From NCBI GenBank assembly GCA_026075535.2, contig AP026542.1:5022001-5086000 (forward strand): a stretch of 64,000 bases of DNA. The letters are read 5' to 3'. Made by a program: the position numbers and the translations under genes. Shown piece by piece: positions 1 through 11,732 of this stretch (its first letter is position 1; each line of letters opens with the position of its first letter). The notes under the pieces were generated by a model that saw nothing but the letters and a program-made list of their open reading frames with translations, did not search any database and was not told the origin of the DNA. The DNA is from Tricholoma matsutake (taxonomy: Eukaryota; Basidiomycota; Agaricomycetes; Agaricales; Tricholomataceae).

Positions 1-2790
1 ATAGTCTTGAGCTCGATCAAACCCCTGTTGGTTTCAATTTTCCTAATGATGATTATGTCATGCTTATTGTAAGTTCCCTTTTAGGATTGCCTATCTGAGT
101 TCTGACAGGCTGTTTGCATATGGCGCCATCTTCTAATGCTCAAATGATCAGGCTGTGGACATTGTTCTGAAGGTGCCCAGGTGACTTCACATGGTGAACT
201 GGCTATCAAATGTCCTGCCTGCCCCCATCCTGGATAAAACCTACCTGATAATTGGAATGTCACAGATCCAAAGCAGTAAGCTCTATTCTCAATGGTGATT
301 CAGCACTAATATATGACTTGTAGATATTTGTATACACAATTTCTGGCAGTTGATGGAAAGTTTAAACTGCGGTTAAAGGAGCGTGGAATAAATGATCCAG
401 AACTTGCTCCTGGGTGGGGATATTTTGTTGAGGAAGAAGCCTATCAAGCATTTATCAAAAACTTCATTGACCAGCCAGAGGTATGTTGTATTTAATGCCA
501 GTTTTATAGTGGATCTAATATTTTCCAAGGTTAACACATGTCAGTCAGAACATGATGCATTGGTGCGGGCAGCTGTTTGTTTAACACCAGGATATAAGGT
601 TACTGGTGTTATACTTGTTATTTGTCCCCGCCATGGTCTTATTTGAAGAAATGGAGTTGGCGATCTGCAAAAAGGAGAATGGTACAGTGCACTATAATTA
701 TTATTTGCTGAATGGATGCTGATTGTCCAATAGATTCTGCAATATTGACTATATAATCTTATCGTCAATCAAGGGAGAAGCCATTTCCCACATTGTTTTG
801 ACTTATGATATTGGATGCCAATACTCCAAAAATTTTAACGAGCGGATGTCCAAGTTTCCACCAGAGCTGCAGCTGAGTAAAGGAACTGTTATTGAGTTTG
901 GAATCCCTAGTTGGCATATCAATGCTCATGGTCCCAATTGTCAGGCAGATTTTGGACTTGGATTTCAGGATGGAGTTGGGTGTACTTGTGGTGAAGAAGT
1001 TGAGAGTACATGGGCTAGGACGAATCCCTTGGGTCCAAGCACATGGGAGATGGGTCCAGGTGCTTGTCATGAGACTTTAAATGATCAATGGGGTGGTTTG
1101 AATTTTCGAAGAATACTTGTTTTCAAGTTTTTTATTTTTTATTTCTTCCCCCTTCAATAAGCTATTACCATATTTATAATAGGTCAAGAATTTTTATGCC
1201 ACTTAAAAAAGGCAGTTGGAATGCATGCAAAGCACCAGCAGCTGTTTGATCAATTTTCAGCGACTTTCCGACCAGCTATGATTACTGCCTGGCAAACAAT
1301 GATTAATGTTTGGAAGGAAGACCATTCAAAACCAAATCCATATTTGGAACCAGGATGATGTAAGTAGAAATTCCTCTTCTTGCAATGAGGTTTTTAATGT
1401 CATTTCAGCAAGCACTACTTTACAAGATGTGCAGCTTGAACTCGCAAAAGAAGAATCAACTTCAGCTGCTCAGGGAGAAGTTGCAACTCATAAGACAAGT
1501 TTAACAACTTTTCTTACAACTGGACTAGAACTTGAAGAACGGCAGTATGTAATTGTAATTTGTTTTGGTAATATCTTCTCTAACTTGTTTGAGTCAAGGT
1601 GCATCATCACATATGACATTAAAGTTTTGAAAAAGTACAAGACACAAACCCAGCTGGCAGATTTAAAAGAAAAGCACTGCATTCTTATGATGCATATCAA
1701 TCTTTGGCGAGAGGTCCAGTTGGCCTATCTTCCTTCAACTGGTTCCCTTGTTTCAGTGATTTATACCAATCTTTTATCAGAGATACAATCAAGCAAAGAA
1801 TTACCCACAGCCGAGGCCACACCATTATTCCTTCCCTCATCACTTCTACCAAATCAACAACCTTCTCTGGCTTTTGCTAAATGTCTATCATGTGAAGTCC
1901 GCTTGCGTATTGCACAAGCTGATGATGCTTTAGCCGATATACGGCATTATCTGCGTGTTATCTCAGGCTTCTGGCAATTTAAAAAAGTCAACATCAGTGG
2001 AACTGGAAATCACCCAAATACTCGGATGTGCACCTTGTTCAATCGGTTCAACCATCGTATAAAACTTTCAATGCTGTGTTACTCTGCTGCACATACTTGC
2101 TTGCTTGCAGCTGATCCAATGGGCAAATGGAACACCAGACTAAAAGAGCTTAAGGAGTCTGATGTTCGTGGACCAGGGAGGATGGATTTTTCTATGGAGA
2201 TGTCTGATGCACTGGACATGAGCAAAGGCCACTTTGAAATCTCATGGATTTGGCTGGTGCCAAGGCCAGCAACAGAGACTGAAGTGGATGCCTTGGAGCA
2301 GATTTTGGATGAAGGAATGCGTGTAGAATGGTCTAAATCTCAGGCAAGAAAGATGCGATGGGAGGAGGAGGTTGAGTTACTCAAAGAGGAAATGCGCCGG
2401 ACAATCATATATTATGAGTGGAAGGCATCCTGGTGGCTTCAGCTTGAGCCTGGTCTTCTCACAGCCAAAAATGCCATTATCCATGGAGTTACTGCATATG
2501 CACAAAAGCAAGCATTTTTTTGCAAAGCTTTGGCCAAGAGCTTTGCAAAGGCATGGCTGCCTTATATGCAAGCCAACAAGATGGAAACAGAATGGGGTCA
2601 CCGGTATAGCCATTTGATCACTAACAAAAATTCTGATGCAATAGATCCCTTGAAATCCAAGACTATGGATAATCCAGAAAGTAATGGATCAAGCAATCAG
2701 GAGAAGGATGAAGAGGAGGAGGATGAGATGGAGGATGAAGAAGTTGAAAAGGATGTAAATTATGATCCATTTGAATTAGATGACTGATGT
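1..2790 (+). pseudogene. KDZ-family transposase, 5'-truncated by the window edge (KDZ-1)
   Basis: Exons on the plus strand read like the catalytic half of a KDZ (Kyakuja-Dileera-Zisupton) DNA transposase. In order: a CPACPHPG..NLPDNW segment (about 205-255); AVDGKFKLRLKERG and GWGYFVEEEAY (about 340-440), which hold the first acidic position; SEHDAL and VTGVILVICPRHGL (545-640); YDIGCQY (about 805-825), the second acidic block; HGPNCQADFG and the GEEVESTWARTN block (925-1030), the ERxW-type position; then a long helical C-terminus ending in an acidic tail and TGA at about 2785-2787. Short introns separate the blocks, for example near 480-535 and 1110-1180. A TAA interrupts the CPACP exon and several junctions are out of frame, so the copy is probably dead. 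The long 1306-2787 frame is the best preserved part. In the cell it would bind its own transposon ends and cut and join DNA in the nucleus. Family call is firm; exon borders are approximate. Confidence 0.85.
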
Positions 2791-2799
2791 TCAGTTAAC

Positions 2800-3745
2800 A
2801 AAATTAGCAATAGGCCCCAGTACCATTTACAATGATTAACAATGGGCCCCAGCACTATTTACAATGATTAACAATATATTACAATGGGCCCCAGCATCAT
2901 TAACAATGTATTACAACAGACACCAGTACCATTTACAATGATTAACAATGGGCCCCAGCACTATTTACAATGATTAACAATATATTACAATGAGCCCCAG
3001 CATCATTAACAATGTATTACAACAGACACCAGTACCATTTACAATGATTAACAATGGGCCCCAGCACTATTTACAATGATTAACAATATATTACAATGAG
3101 CCCCAGCATCATTAACAATGTATTACAATGGATGCCAGTACCATTTACAACAATTGACAATGTATTACAATGGATGCCAGTACCATTTACAATGATTAAC
3201 AATGTATTACAATGGGCCCCAGTACCATTTACAACAATTAACAATGTATTACAATGGATGCCAGTACCATTTACAATGATTAACAATGTATTACAATGGA
3301 TGCCAGTACCATTTACAATGATTAACAATGTATTACAATGGGTGCAAGTACCATTTACAACTATTAACAATGTATTACAATGGATGCCAGTACCATTTAC
3401 AACAATTAACAATGTATTACAATGGATGCCAGTACCATTCACAATGATTAACAATGGGCCCCAGTACCATTTACAACAATTAACAATGTATTACAATGGG
3501 TGCCAGTATACCATTTGCAATGATTAACAATGTATATTACAATGGATGCCAGTACCATTTACAATGATTAACAATGTGTTACAATGGATGCCAGTACCAT
3601 TTACAATGATTAACAACATATTACAATGGGCCCCAATACCATTAACAATGTATTACAGTTGGTTGTGGTACCATCTACAATCATTAACAATCATTAACAA
3701 TAACATCTACTACATCTATCGGATATCTATTACAATGTCATTGTA
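2800..3745. repeat. 42-bp minisatellite downstream of KDZ-1
   Basis: About twenty imperfect copies of a 42-bp unit containing ACAATGATTAACAATG and GGATGCCAGTACCATTTAC. The first third (2815-3120) shows a longer higher-order period of about 100-110 bp built from variants with GGGCCCCAGCAC. Because 42 is a multiple of three, both strands show long artefact reading frames of 14-residue repeats, which are not genes. It starts just after the KDZ-1 stop codon, so it is likely the subterminal 3' region of that transposon. The block ends in a short inverted repeat (CTATCGG...CCGATAG, about 3752-3795). Confidence 0.85.
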
Positions 3746-3825
3746 ATAAAACTATCGGTACTGTGCACAATGGCCTATCGACTAACACCGATAGATTGTT
3801 AACAATAATGCCAGCCATGACTCCT

Positions 3826-6800
3826 GCCCAAAAGACTGAGTAGGTCCCAACTGACCATCGAGTTTGATCGCCATCAACGGCCTTGTAGAGTGACTGTCAT
3901 ATGTCGAAGTGGGTCTGTTGGCATGAGAATTGTAGCCACTTATCCAAATGTGATTGATATGATAGCGCTTCGACAAGTATTCGAGAGCAGCAAGAAATGC
4001 TGAGCTGTTGTCAGTAACAATCTCATAAAGCGAGCCCCATCAACAAATGATTTCTTTGAAGATCCAATCGCTGATGGTCTTCGCTGTTTCATTGTGAAGC
4101 ATCCTGAATTCTGGCCAGTATGATATTGAACATCGACCTTGTACTATATAGCAATATCCGCCAGAAGGTGGCATGTGCATTGTGTCAATGTAGACTTTTC
4201 CGAATAGAGGGGCAGGGGTGGCGATGATTGGTGGAATAAGGAGATTTTGAGTTTGTCACAACTGACAGTAAATGGCATGTCCAGATGTACCATGCGATAT
4301 CGGCTTTCAGGTTGGGCCACCAGAATCATGGGGCGACATGAGATTTCATGGCAAAGATCATTTTGTGTCCAATATGGTCGTGTGATGACCGGATAATATT
4401 GATGTGACGTTCTGGGATCGCGATGATCTTGTGTTCTCCATGATGATCTTTTTGCCATAGTTTTCCGGAATCTATGAAGAACTCGGTGCAATATCGCACA
4501 AAGGTAGCGTACTCGGTGTCTGATAGATTTGGGGGTCGCACCATATCATCTAACCATCTATGAACGAGCAGTAATCGTTCATCTTCTTTCTTTGCTTTGT
4601 CCAATCAAGGTATGTCTTTGTATGAAACATCCTCCCCCTTACTGAAATCTGAGGCTTGGGTGAAAGTCGGATATGTTGCATGAGAGGGGAAAGGTCAAAT
4701 TGAAATTGGGTTGATTTGGTGAATGAAACCATGTAGTTTGTTGATCCAGTCGCTGAATTCTTCTTCTACTTCAATATCGTCGTCTTCGGTTTGTTGAGGA
4801 CATTGTGAAAGACCGTCCGGCCCATGGTGCATACCTGCAACATGAACTAGCATGAAGTGGAATGTTAGAATTGAAACAATCCATCAGTTGATGCTAGCGC
4901 TAGGCATGATATCGGGATTTGAGAGCATGCCTTTGATATACCCTGCATCGACCTCAATGATAAGGTTTTGCACCCCTATCAAATATAAACGAAGTGCCCC
5001 AAGGGCTCGATATAGACCATAAAGTTCGAGTTTTGGTTGCGAGAACCAGGATTCGCGGTCGTTGAGTGTGATCAAGCTGAATTGACTGTGGTACCATTTT
5101 CAAGGGTTATTGCCACTGCATTGCACTAGGAAATAGCCGATCACGATGCTCAATGTGTCGACTGCAAGGATGACTGGGGTGTTCGAGGTATAGTCAATTG
5201 CTCAAATCACTGGCGAGTTTAGGAGCACTTGCTTGAGATCTTCTTGCGCTGCTACCTGAGATGGGCCAAATTTGAAGGGCACATCTTTTTGAGTAAGGTT
5301 GATTAGTGCAGCTGCTCAATGTGCGAAACTCTGGATAAAAATTTGACAAACTCCAATTGTTCCTAAGAACACCTTAACTTCCGTGAGCGTACGACATGGA
5401 CCCCACTTCTGAATCTTATCGATACACGTCGGGTCGGCCATTCAACCTTGAATATTGCATTGATGACCTAAAATGATTATTTCGGGGACACAAGCAAATA
5501 ACTTTGGTCCTGAGAACGTCCCACCACAATACTTCATGCGCTGGACGATGCGATTCAGGTTCTCAAAATGCTCCCATATGAATCATCGAATGCCTGAGTT
5601 GTCAGTGATCATTTTGTAAGACCCACCGATCATTCGATATTCCAATTTCAGACCCTTCACTGGTGTGTCGTCAATATAAGGGATCATGATATGAGGGACC
5701 TCGGGTTGTAGGATGAAAGTGACGTTGTCATGTAAGATCAGAACTGAGTTTGTCCAACCCATCGGTAGGGTGACAATCCGAAGTGCGCTGAATGGGCTCT
5801 GGAAAGTCATTAGATCTCGAGAAGATTCAGCTATGAGCCTTTCATCAAATGCGACATATAAATCCAACATCCCTCCACAAGCGCATCCCCCAAACTGTTC
5901 AGCTAAATGCTCGGGGATCAGGACAACACCTGAGTGCTGAATTGTAACTTGGTTTAGCGGCTCGAGACTGTGGACTATTTGGAGCAATTTTGCGTCTTTC
6001 TTCGCAATGCAAAACCATCGCGATCGGTATGATGAGCTCGACAACTCGTAGACTCCTGCTTCGATCTTCTTTTTCAGCATTTCGCAGATCTGTTCATACA
6101 AACCAGGTGGTATAGGGATATTGTGTTCGACCCAAGGAGTGTGAGGGACGACTGGGAACTCAATAGGGGGGAAGAAATCGGGTCAAAACCTTCCTTGTTT
6201 GTTTTTGGTCCATGCAAACCCCACTTGCTGGTTTCAAATGAAGTCATGCATGAGATCTCGTTCTTGAGGCCATAGAGAATTGCCTGGATGATTTCGATCA
6301 ATGATGTTTTTGCGTTCGAGGTTATATCGAGGAGTTGGTTTGAATATCGGAGGATGGGGATTTAGTGGAGGCATGTCTTTGAGGGGATCGCCCTCGATGT
6401 GTTGAATAATTTGAAATTGATCGGGTAGTTCGGCCACAATTGGATGGACTTTCTGTGTGACTGGTTTATACCTCTTCTTCATTGATAAATAACTAGACTG
6501 GCAATTGTCGGAAATAACTGAGGAAGGGGAAACATACGGTGAAGAAGTTTGCATAGGTATGAACACCATCGAGGTGTTTTGAGGAACGTGGAACTTGTCG
6601 CACGCAGATAAATATAAGTCAGAAAGCGTTGCAGATAATTCTTTGGAGGAGTTGATTTTGGGGATATTTGCAGTGCGTTCGATAAATATAGAGGAGTCAG
6701 AAGAGTCAAACGAAATAATGAAAGTGCACTGTTCCGAAATTTCATTCTCTAACACTGAAAATCCTCACGAACTACTTTTCGACAACGGTGTGATCTAGGG

Positions 6801-7316
6801 ATCGAGGGAATGGTAGCGGTCCGAGTTGAGTTCAGATTGCATATCATGATCATTTGGGCTTCATTCCGGTAATTTCTAATGATGCTTTCTGTTAAGACGT
6901 CGAATGGTCGTCCATGACAGACATCTTCAGCCATCGATATGATCGAGGAACCGGGGTCAACAACGCTTTCTACCTGGTTGTTACCCTGAACATCCTTAAT
7001 AACTGATCTAATCAAGGAAGTTTCTTTAGCAACGACAAATGGCTGAGGGATTTCACCGGGTCAAAGACTGCTAATATAGGTCTTGTACGGGTCAGGCACA
7101 ATAATTGCATTGGGACTGAACATGTTCGTGGCATTGTTTCCAGTTTGTGGTACTCGTTTCGGTGTGACCTGTTCTCTCCATTTCGTTCGAACCTTGGGTG
7201 AAAGTGAGAGTAGTTCTTCCGATGTAAGCATGATGATTGGCATCTTCATCGAGTGCAAAAAGATATCATGGGCGATTTTCTTGTTTTGTACAGGTGCCTG
7301 TGTCGCATGCAATGGT
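3826..7316 (-). pseudogene. pol: Gypsy-1 pol: protease, reverse transcriptase, RNase H, integrase
   Basis: Minus-strand fragments in order: N-terminal spacer (7312-7061, SEELLSLSPKVRTKWREQV); aspartic protease region (about 7000-6890, VVDPGSSIISMAEDVC, with proline where D-S/T-G is usual); linker (6755-6234); reverse transcriptase (6101-5583) with SRWFCIAKKD, LPMGWTNS and the YIDD catalytic box; RNase H (about 5200-4884, QPKLELYGLYRALGAL and IIEVDAGYIKGML); integrase zinc region with paired His/Cys (4604-4326); and integrase core (about 4230-3830) with YIDTMHMPP, the VTDNSSAF block and YHINHIWISGYNSHAN. It would copy the element RNA into DNA and insert it. Stops and frame changes are frequent, so it is inactive. 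Integrase is truncated at about 3826, after FWA. Confidence 0.85.
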
Positions 7317-7320
7317 CCGT

Positions 7321-8501
7321 TGATAGGTTGTCTCCTCGGCTCAAAGGCCGATTCACCATTTCAACCACATTCTAATCACACTGGATAACTCGCACAAGGT
7401 CCCAGAAGCAGCGCGACCACTCCCGACCAAGTCTACCGAGCGCGATATCATATTGACTGCGTTGAAACATCACCAGCGACATCGATCATACTTAGAAACC
7501 ACATTGCACAACTTTAGGACTACCTCGAAATGCCCTAAGATCACATCGAACATCCCCAATCAACATTGAACAACCGCGAACATGATCGAACATCGTCGAC
7601 CATTGTCAAGCATTATCGATCGATATCGAGAGACTACGAGTGACATCGGGCGCTGCCTTCATTATCTAAATGGTGGAATACCATGTGCCAGGAAGTATTC
7701 CAACTCATGCTCAAACCTGCTGATAGTAGGTCAGCCTCGTTCCAACTCCCTATTGCATACAGAACCCGCTGGATGGATTATTGTGAGACTTGGCGCAGTT
7801 TATACACAAAGGACAGTCTCTTTTTAGTTCTTTCCCTTTATTACTCCTTCATCATATGATATATCTCTTTCTTGTTTGGATTCCAGTCTCCTTTTTGGCC
7901 TTGTGCCTTAACTCATATCTTCTGCCTCATGTTCTACACATGTTTCTCATTCCATTTTAGGAAGTTTCTTTAAAACATATAAAACTCTGTAGTATCTACT
8001 TGGAAACAAAAGAAATTGTCTTCACCTATCATCTCGTATTAAGTTCTAAGAATCAGATCTATCCTCTAAACAATTGAAGCTTCTACAAGTTTTCTAATCG
8101 ACGAGAAACCTCTGTGATCATCCTCATCCTCGATCCTCTTTCGACCCTGTCATCATTAGCACTAGTAACCATCCCGACACCTCATAGCCATCGGCTATAG
8201 CCTTCATATACCATCGACCTATCAAAAGGTCCCCAGAATTCACACATCAACCATCGACGATAAACATTGTTCACCGTCAATCTCATCAATCATCCTCAAT
8301 ATCGATCGATACCCCATCGGACTGCATCAAACACCTTCATCTCATATAGAGCTACCTTCACAACTAGTACCAACTAGTTATCTTCCCATAGGTTGGACCA
8401 TGAACATTCGGAACACATCGCACCCTTCCTCTGACTCATTGCAAATATCATCGGTTGCCTCATCAGCAGTTTTGGTGGTTTTCCCGGGTTGAGTATCATC
8501 A
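7321..8501 (+). mobile_element. Solo LTR A, Gypsy-1 family
   Basis: Starts TGATAGGTTGTC and ends GAGTATCATCA, with 4-bp flanks CCGT (7317-7320) and CCAT (8502-8505), one G/A difference. 1,181 bp. Contains conserved LTR blocks: a GATCGAGCAT-type short-repeat zone (7440-7625), a pyrimidine-rich segment with TTTATTACTCCTTC, and ACATATAAAACTCTG (about 7975-7990), which could be a TATA region. It sits in opposite orientation inside Gypsy-1 gag-pol. Confidence 0.9.
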
Positions 8502-10033
8502 CCATCTTTCTCCTTACCCTTCGATGCGCCAGCGAAGTTCCTTTCATGTGGTGGCAAATAGGCATTCTCCCTGACTGATGCATAAGGGTGTACCGAGGTT
8601 TGCATTGGGGGTACGGTGGTCGATGGCAAAGTGGTCGATGCAGGAGAATTCAATGTCGATGCCAATGTTGGAGCTGTAGTTGAAGTTGAAGGGTTGACCA
8701 TTGTCAATGAAGATGTCGATGGTGCTGGGACTGGGGCAGTAGATGTCAAAGATGCAGGAATGGGGATTGTCATGGCTGGAACCGGACTTCAAACCTCTTT
8801 GTTTGGACACAAAAATGGACGACCACTTCAAAGTGCGAATATTTCTTGCTCGAGAGCCGCTATTCTATCTTCGGAGTCAGCTGTCAATGTCGAGTTATGA
8901 TAAATTCCTTTCGTTTCTGATCCCGATGTATAAACTGCGTCGGACTCTGTTATCGAAGTGATCGCAGCTGAAGTTGAATTAGTTGAAGTCAAAAGTGCCG
9001 ATGGTGTGGTGCTGAATAAGAGTGTGGCTGCTGGTGTTGCGTCTGGGTTCCGTTTCCACCATTTGTCCATGTGTTCCTTGATAAACCTGCCAGGAATACT
9101 TTGAGGGGTGAATTGTCCGTTTGGAAGCACAATCTTTCCTTCTGCATTTTGCTTACACTTTCCTTCATTCAAGTATGACTGACAAACCAAACAGTCAGGG
9201 ATAAAATGTCCCAATAAACTGCAAAATATGCAAAGAAGTGCGTCGATGTGTGCCTGTCTGTCTGCCAAATTAGCGCGAGGAGATTTAGTACCTGCGATGT
9301 GCATAGCAATGGTGCTAGCAAATCATTCAAACATTGCATTTAGATCTTCGGCTTTGATCATAATAGTTCCAGGTGATGAGGTGACCATATTTCCAACGTT
9401 CGATGTCGAGTGCAATGAAGAAGTCGATTGGTGTATTACCGAGTTCAATGTGTTAGAGCCTGCTAGTATGAATTTTGCCATGTCGTGAATGTTGTTGAGC
9501 GGATATGGATCGTCGGGATAATGATCGGGGAATTTGAGCTCGAGTCGTCAAGCAATTCGAGTCCATAAGCCAGGTTGGAATCCTTGAACGTAAGCTCTGC
9601 TTTGCTCAGCTTCTGAGATCCTATTCTTTGCTCATAGAAAGTGAGTAATGTTGTAGAATGCCCAATAATACATTCCTAGATCGTTCATGTCAAATATCCC
9701 AACATGTAGCTGTTCTCCCACTAATTTGTCCATGTCCAATATGCTCCACTTGCATTCGTCTTCTGAGCTGGGATAGAGTTTATGTACTGCCATTCGAAAT
9801 TTGTTGAATGAAGTACCGGGCTGATATTCTGGAATCGATTCCCAGAGTTCGGAAGAATCGATGTCAAGGTAGCAACAAGCGTGTTTCTTCATCAGGTTCA
9901 ATTCAGTGATGCCGCAGGTCAGGAACAATAATTCAAGCTCTTCGAAGTATTGTTGGAGCTCTCGAGGTTGAGTAGGGTCAAATTTTGGAGCGGTCGAATG
10001 ACCACGAGCTGGCATAGCAGTTTGTGTAGTCAT
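8502..10033 (-). pseudogene. gag: Gypsy-1 gag (capsid and zinc knuckle)
   Basis: The minus-strand start at 10033 opens a capsid-like region (10033-9632; KFDPTQPRELQQYFEELE), as in basidiomycete Gypsy gag proteins. A later segment (9304-8828) has a CCHC-type knuckle (C-I-F-C, H, C spacing in LLCIFCSLLGHFIPDC) followed by GKIVLPNGQFTP. The C-terminal part (8773-8502) is Pro/Ser/Thr-rich and ends in PYASVRENAYLPPHERNF and KEKDG, where LTR A is inserted. Gag would package element RNA in cytoplasmic particles. Frames differ between segments, so the gene is decayed. The low-complexity T/S/P stretch should not be over-read. Confidence 0.75.
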
Positions 10034-10343
10034 GAATGCGATGGCTCTAGGGGTAGGGGTTAAGACTTGAGTAAAGGATGGTAGAGGTGTTGAAGTTGTT
10101 GGAAGGATGAACGAAGAGGTTGATGATGAGGATGAAGAAGTAGATGATGATGTTGAAGGCGATGAGATAGGTGAAGGAAATAGTCTACAATGAGTAGATT
10201 CTGCTTCGGAAACAGGAATTAGAATATCTCCTGATTGTTCAAGAGATTCAAAGGTGTGGCGAGTATTGATACAAAGGTTTCTTGCTTGTGTTGGCCTAAG
10301 CCAAGGAAGTCGAGATTGGTCCGATGATGAAATGATTCAGAAA

Positions 10344-10361
10344 CCCTCACGGTGGGCTCCA
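10344..10361 (-). promoter_or_regulatory. Probable primer-binding site of Gypsy-1
   Basis: Directly after the 3' end of LTR E (reading on the minus strand) the sequence is TTTTT then TGGAGCCCACCGTGAGG. A TGG start a few bases inside the LTR is the normal place for a tRNA primer site, and TGGnGCCCACCGTG-type sites are common in Gypsy elements. It explains why LTR E has no target duplication on this side. Confidence 0.6.
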
Positions 10362-10365
10362 AAAA

Positions 10366-10916
10366 TGATGATACTCAACCTGGGAAAACCACCAAAACAG
10401 CTGATGAGGCAACCAATGATATTTTCACAAGTCAGGGGAAGGGTATGAGACGTTCCAAATGTTCATGGTCCAACCTATGGGAGGACAACTAGTTGGTACT
10501 AGTCATAAAGGTAGTTCTATAAGAGACGAAGGTGTTTGGCATGGTCCAATGGAGTATCGATCGATATTGAGGACAATCGACAAGATCGATGGCGAATGAT
10601 GTTTATCGTTGAGGGTCGATGTGTGAAGTCTAGGGACTTCTTGGTGGATCAATAATATATGAAGGTTATAGCCAATGGCTATGAAGTGTTGGAATGGTTA
10701 CTAGTGCTAATGATAAGAGGATCAAAGGAAGATCAAGGATGATGATGGTCGCAGAGGTCTCTCGTTGATTGAGAAAACTTGTAGAAGCTTAGATTGTTTT
10801 CAAGGATAGACTGGATTCTTAAAACTTTATATGAGGCAATATGTGAAGATGATTTCTTGTCATTTCCAAGTAGATACTACAGAGTTTTATATGTTTTAAA
10901 AGAAACTTCCTAAAAT
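10366..10916 (-). mobile_element. LTR E (5' LTR of Gypsy-1), 3' part
   Basis: Reverse orientation copy of the TGATAGG...TATCATCA LTR. This piece runs from the LTR 3' end (10366, reads TGATGATACTC on the plus strand) to CCTAAAAT, where hAT-1 interrupts it. The rest is at 18914-19556. Together the parts make about 1,190 bp, matching solo copies A, C and D. Confidence 0.9.
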
Positions 10917-11321
10917 TAGTGTTTTAAGGTCCGGTTCGGTCCGGTTTTCAGACCTTGATCAGGTGCAACCACAACCGCAACCAGTTTGGACTGCACCCTC
11001 AATTCTGAGAAACCGGACTGAACCATGTACAACCAGTTCAAGTCGGTCCGGTTGTCATACCCCAACCAATTTTAACCGGTCTCACAATGAGACCGGTTGA
11101 GACCAGTTGAGGTTGGTTGGGGTACCCAGTCTCAACCGGTCTTTCAGTTGTAAAATACTCTACAAAGTAAATTAACTATGTATATTAATTAAAACTGATG
11201 CATTGACACCCTGTGAGCAGGTGCTCGCAGCGGTGTAGGTCAGAGATGAAAAAAGAAAAAAAGAAGAAAAAAAGAAATAAAAAACTGCCCCACCATCTCG
11301 CGTTTAAAGTGAGGGTGAGGG

Positions 11322-11732
11322 TGTTAGGGCGACACCCACTATCTGCTAGCTAAGACCGTGCGGGTTCTCTCTACAAGAAGGGGGCGGGATCCGTGCGCAT
11401 GATGGGGAATTGATGGTTTTGATGTGAGGGGTTATTAATAGGTGAGTTTGTTGAGATAGGCCTTTCACACCGAAAATGTAGGTGGAATACCTAAGAGAAC
11501 ACAACTGGGGTCCCCTAGGCATATATTTAGGGTTTATATACTATGTTACATATATTGTACATTGTTGTTACTGACGCGCGCATACAGGCGCATACATAGT
11601 GATGTGTGCGAAATAATATTCTCACGCTATCAAAGTGTAGCGTCATTTGGTGTCATTTGGTGTAATGTAGTGTAATTCGACATAATAAAATGAAAATGAA
11701 ATTTTATTAGGTAATGGGGCTGTTTCCTAACA
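11322..11732 (-). repeat. Gypsy-2 3' LTR
   Basis: 411 bp. Starts TGTTAGGGCGACACC on the plus strand and ends GGGGCTGTTTCCTAACA. An AT-rich centre (ATATATTTAGGGTTTATATAC) may hold promoter elements. A tandem pair TCATTTGGTG lies near 11650. Confidence 0.95.

Noticed and set aside
81..263. 60-residue minus-strand frame at the window start
   Set aside because: The plus strand of the same interval carries the CPACPHPG KDZ exon; the minus frame is its shadow.
2800..3745. Regularly spaced repeats that might look like a CRISPR array, and the 124-143 residue frames inside
   Set aside because: The repeats are contiguous 42-bp units without unique spacers, in a eukaryotic transposon context; the frames exist because the unit length is a multiple of three.
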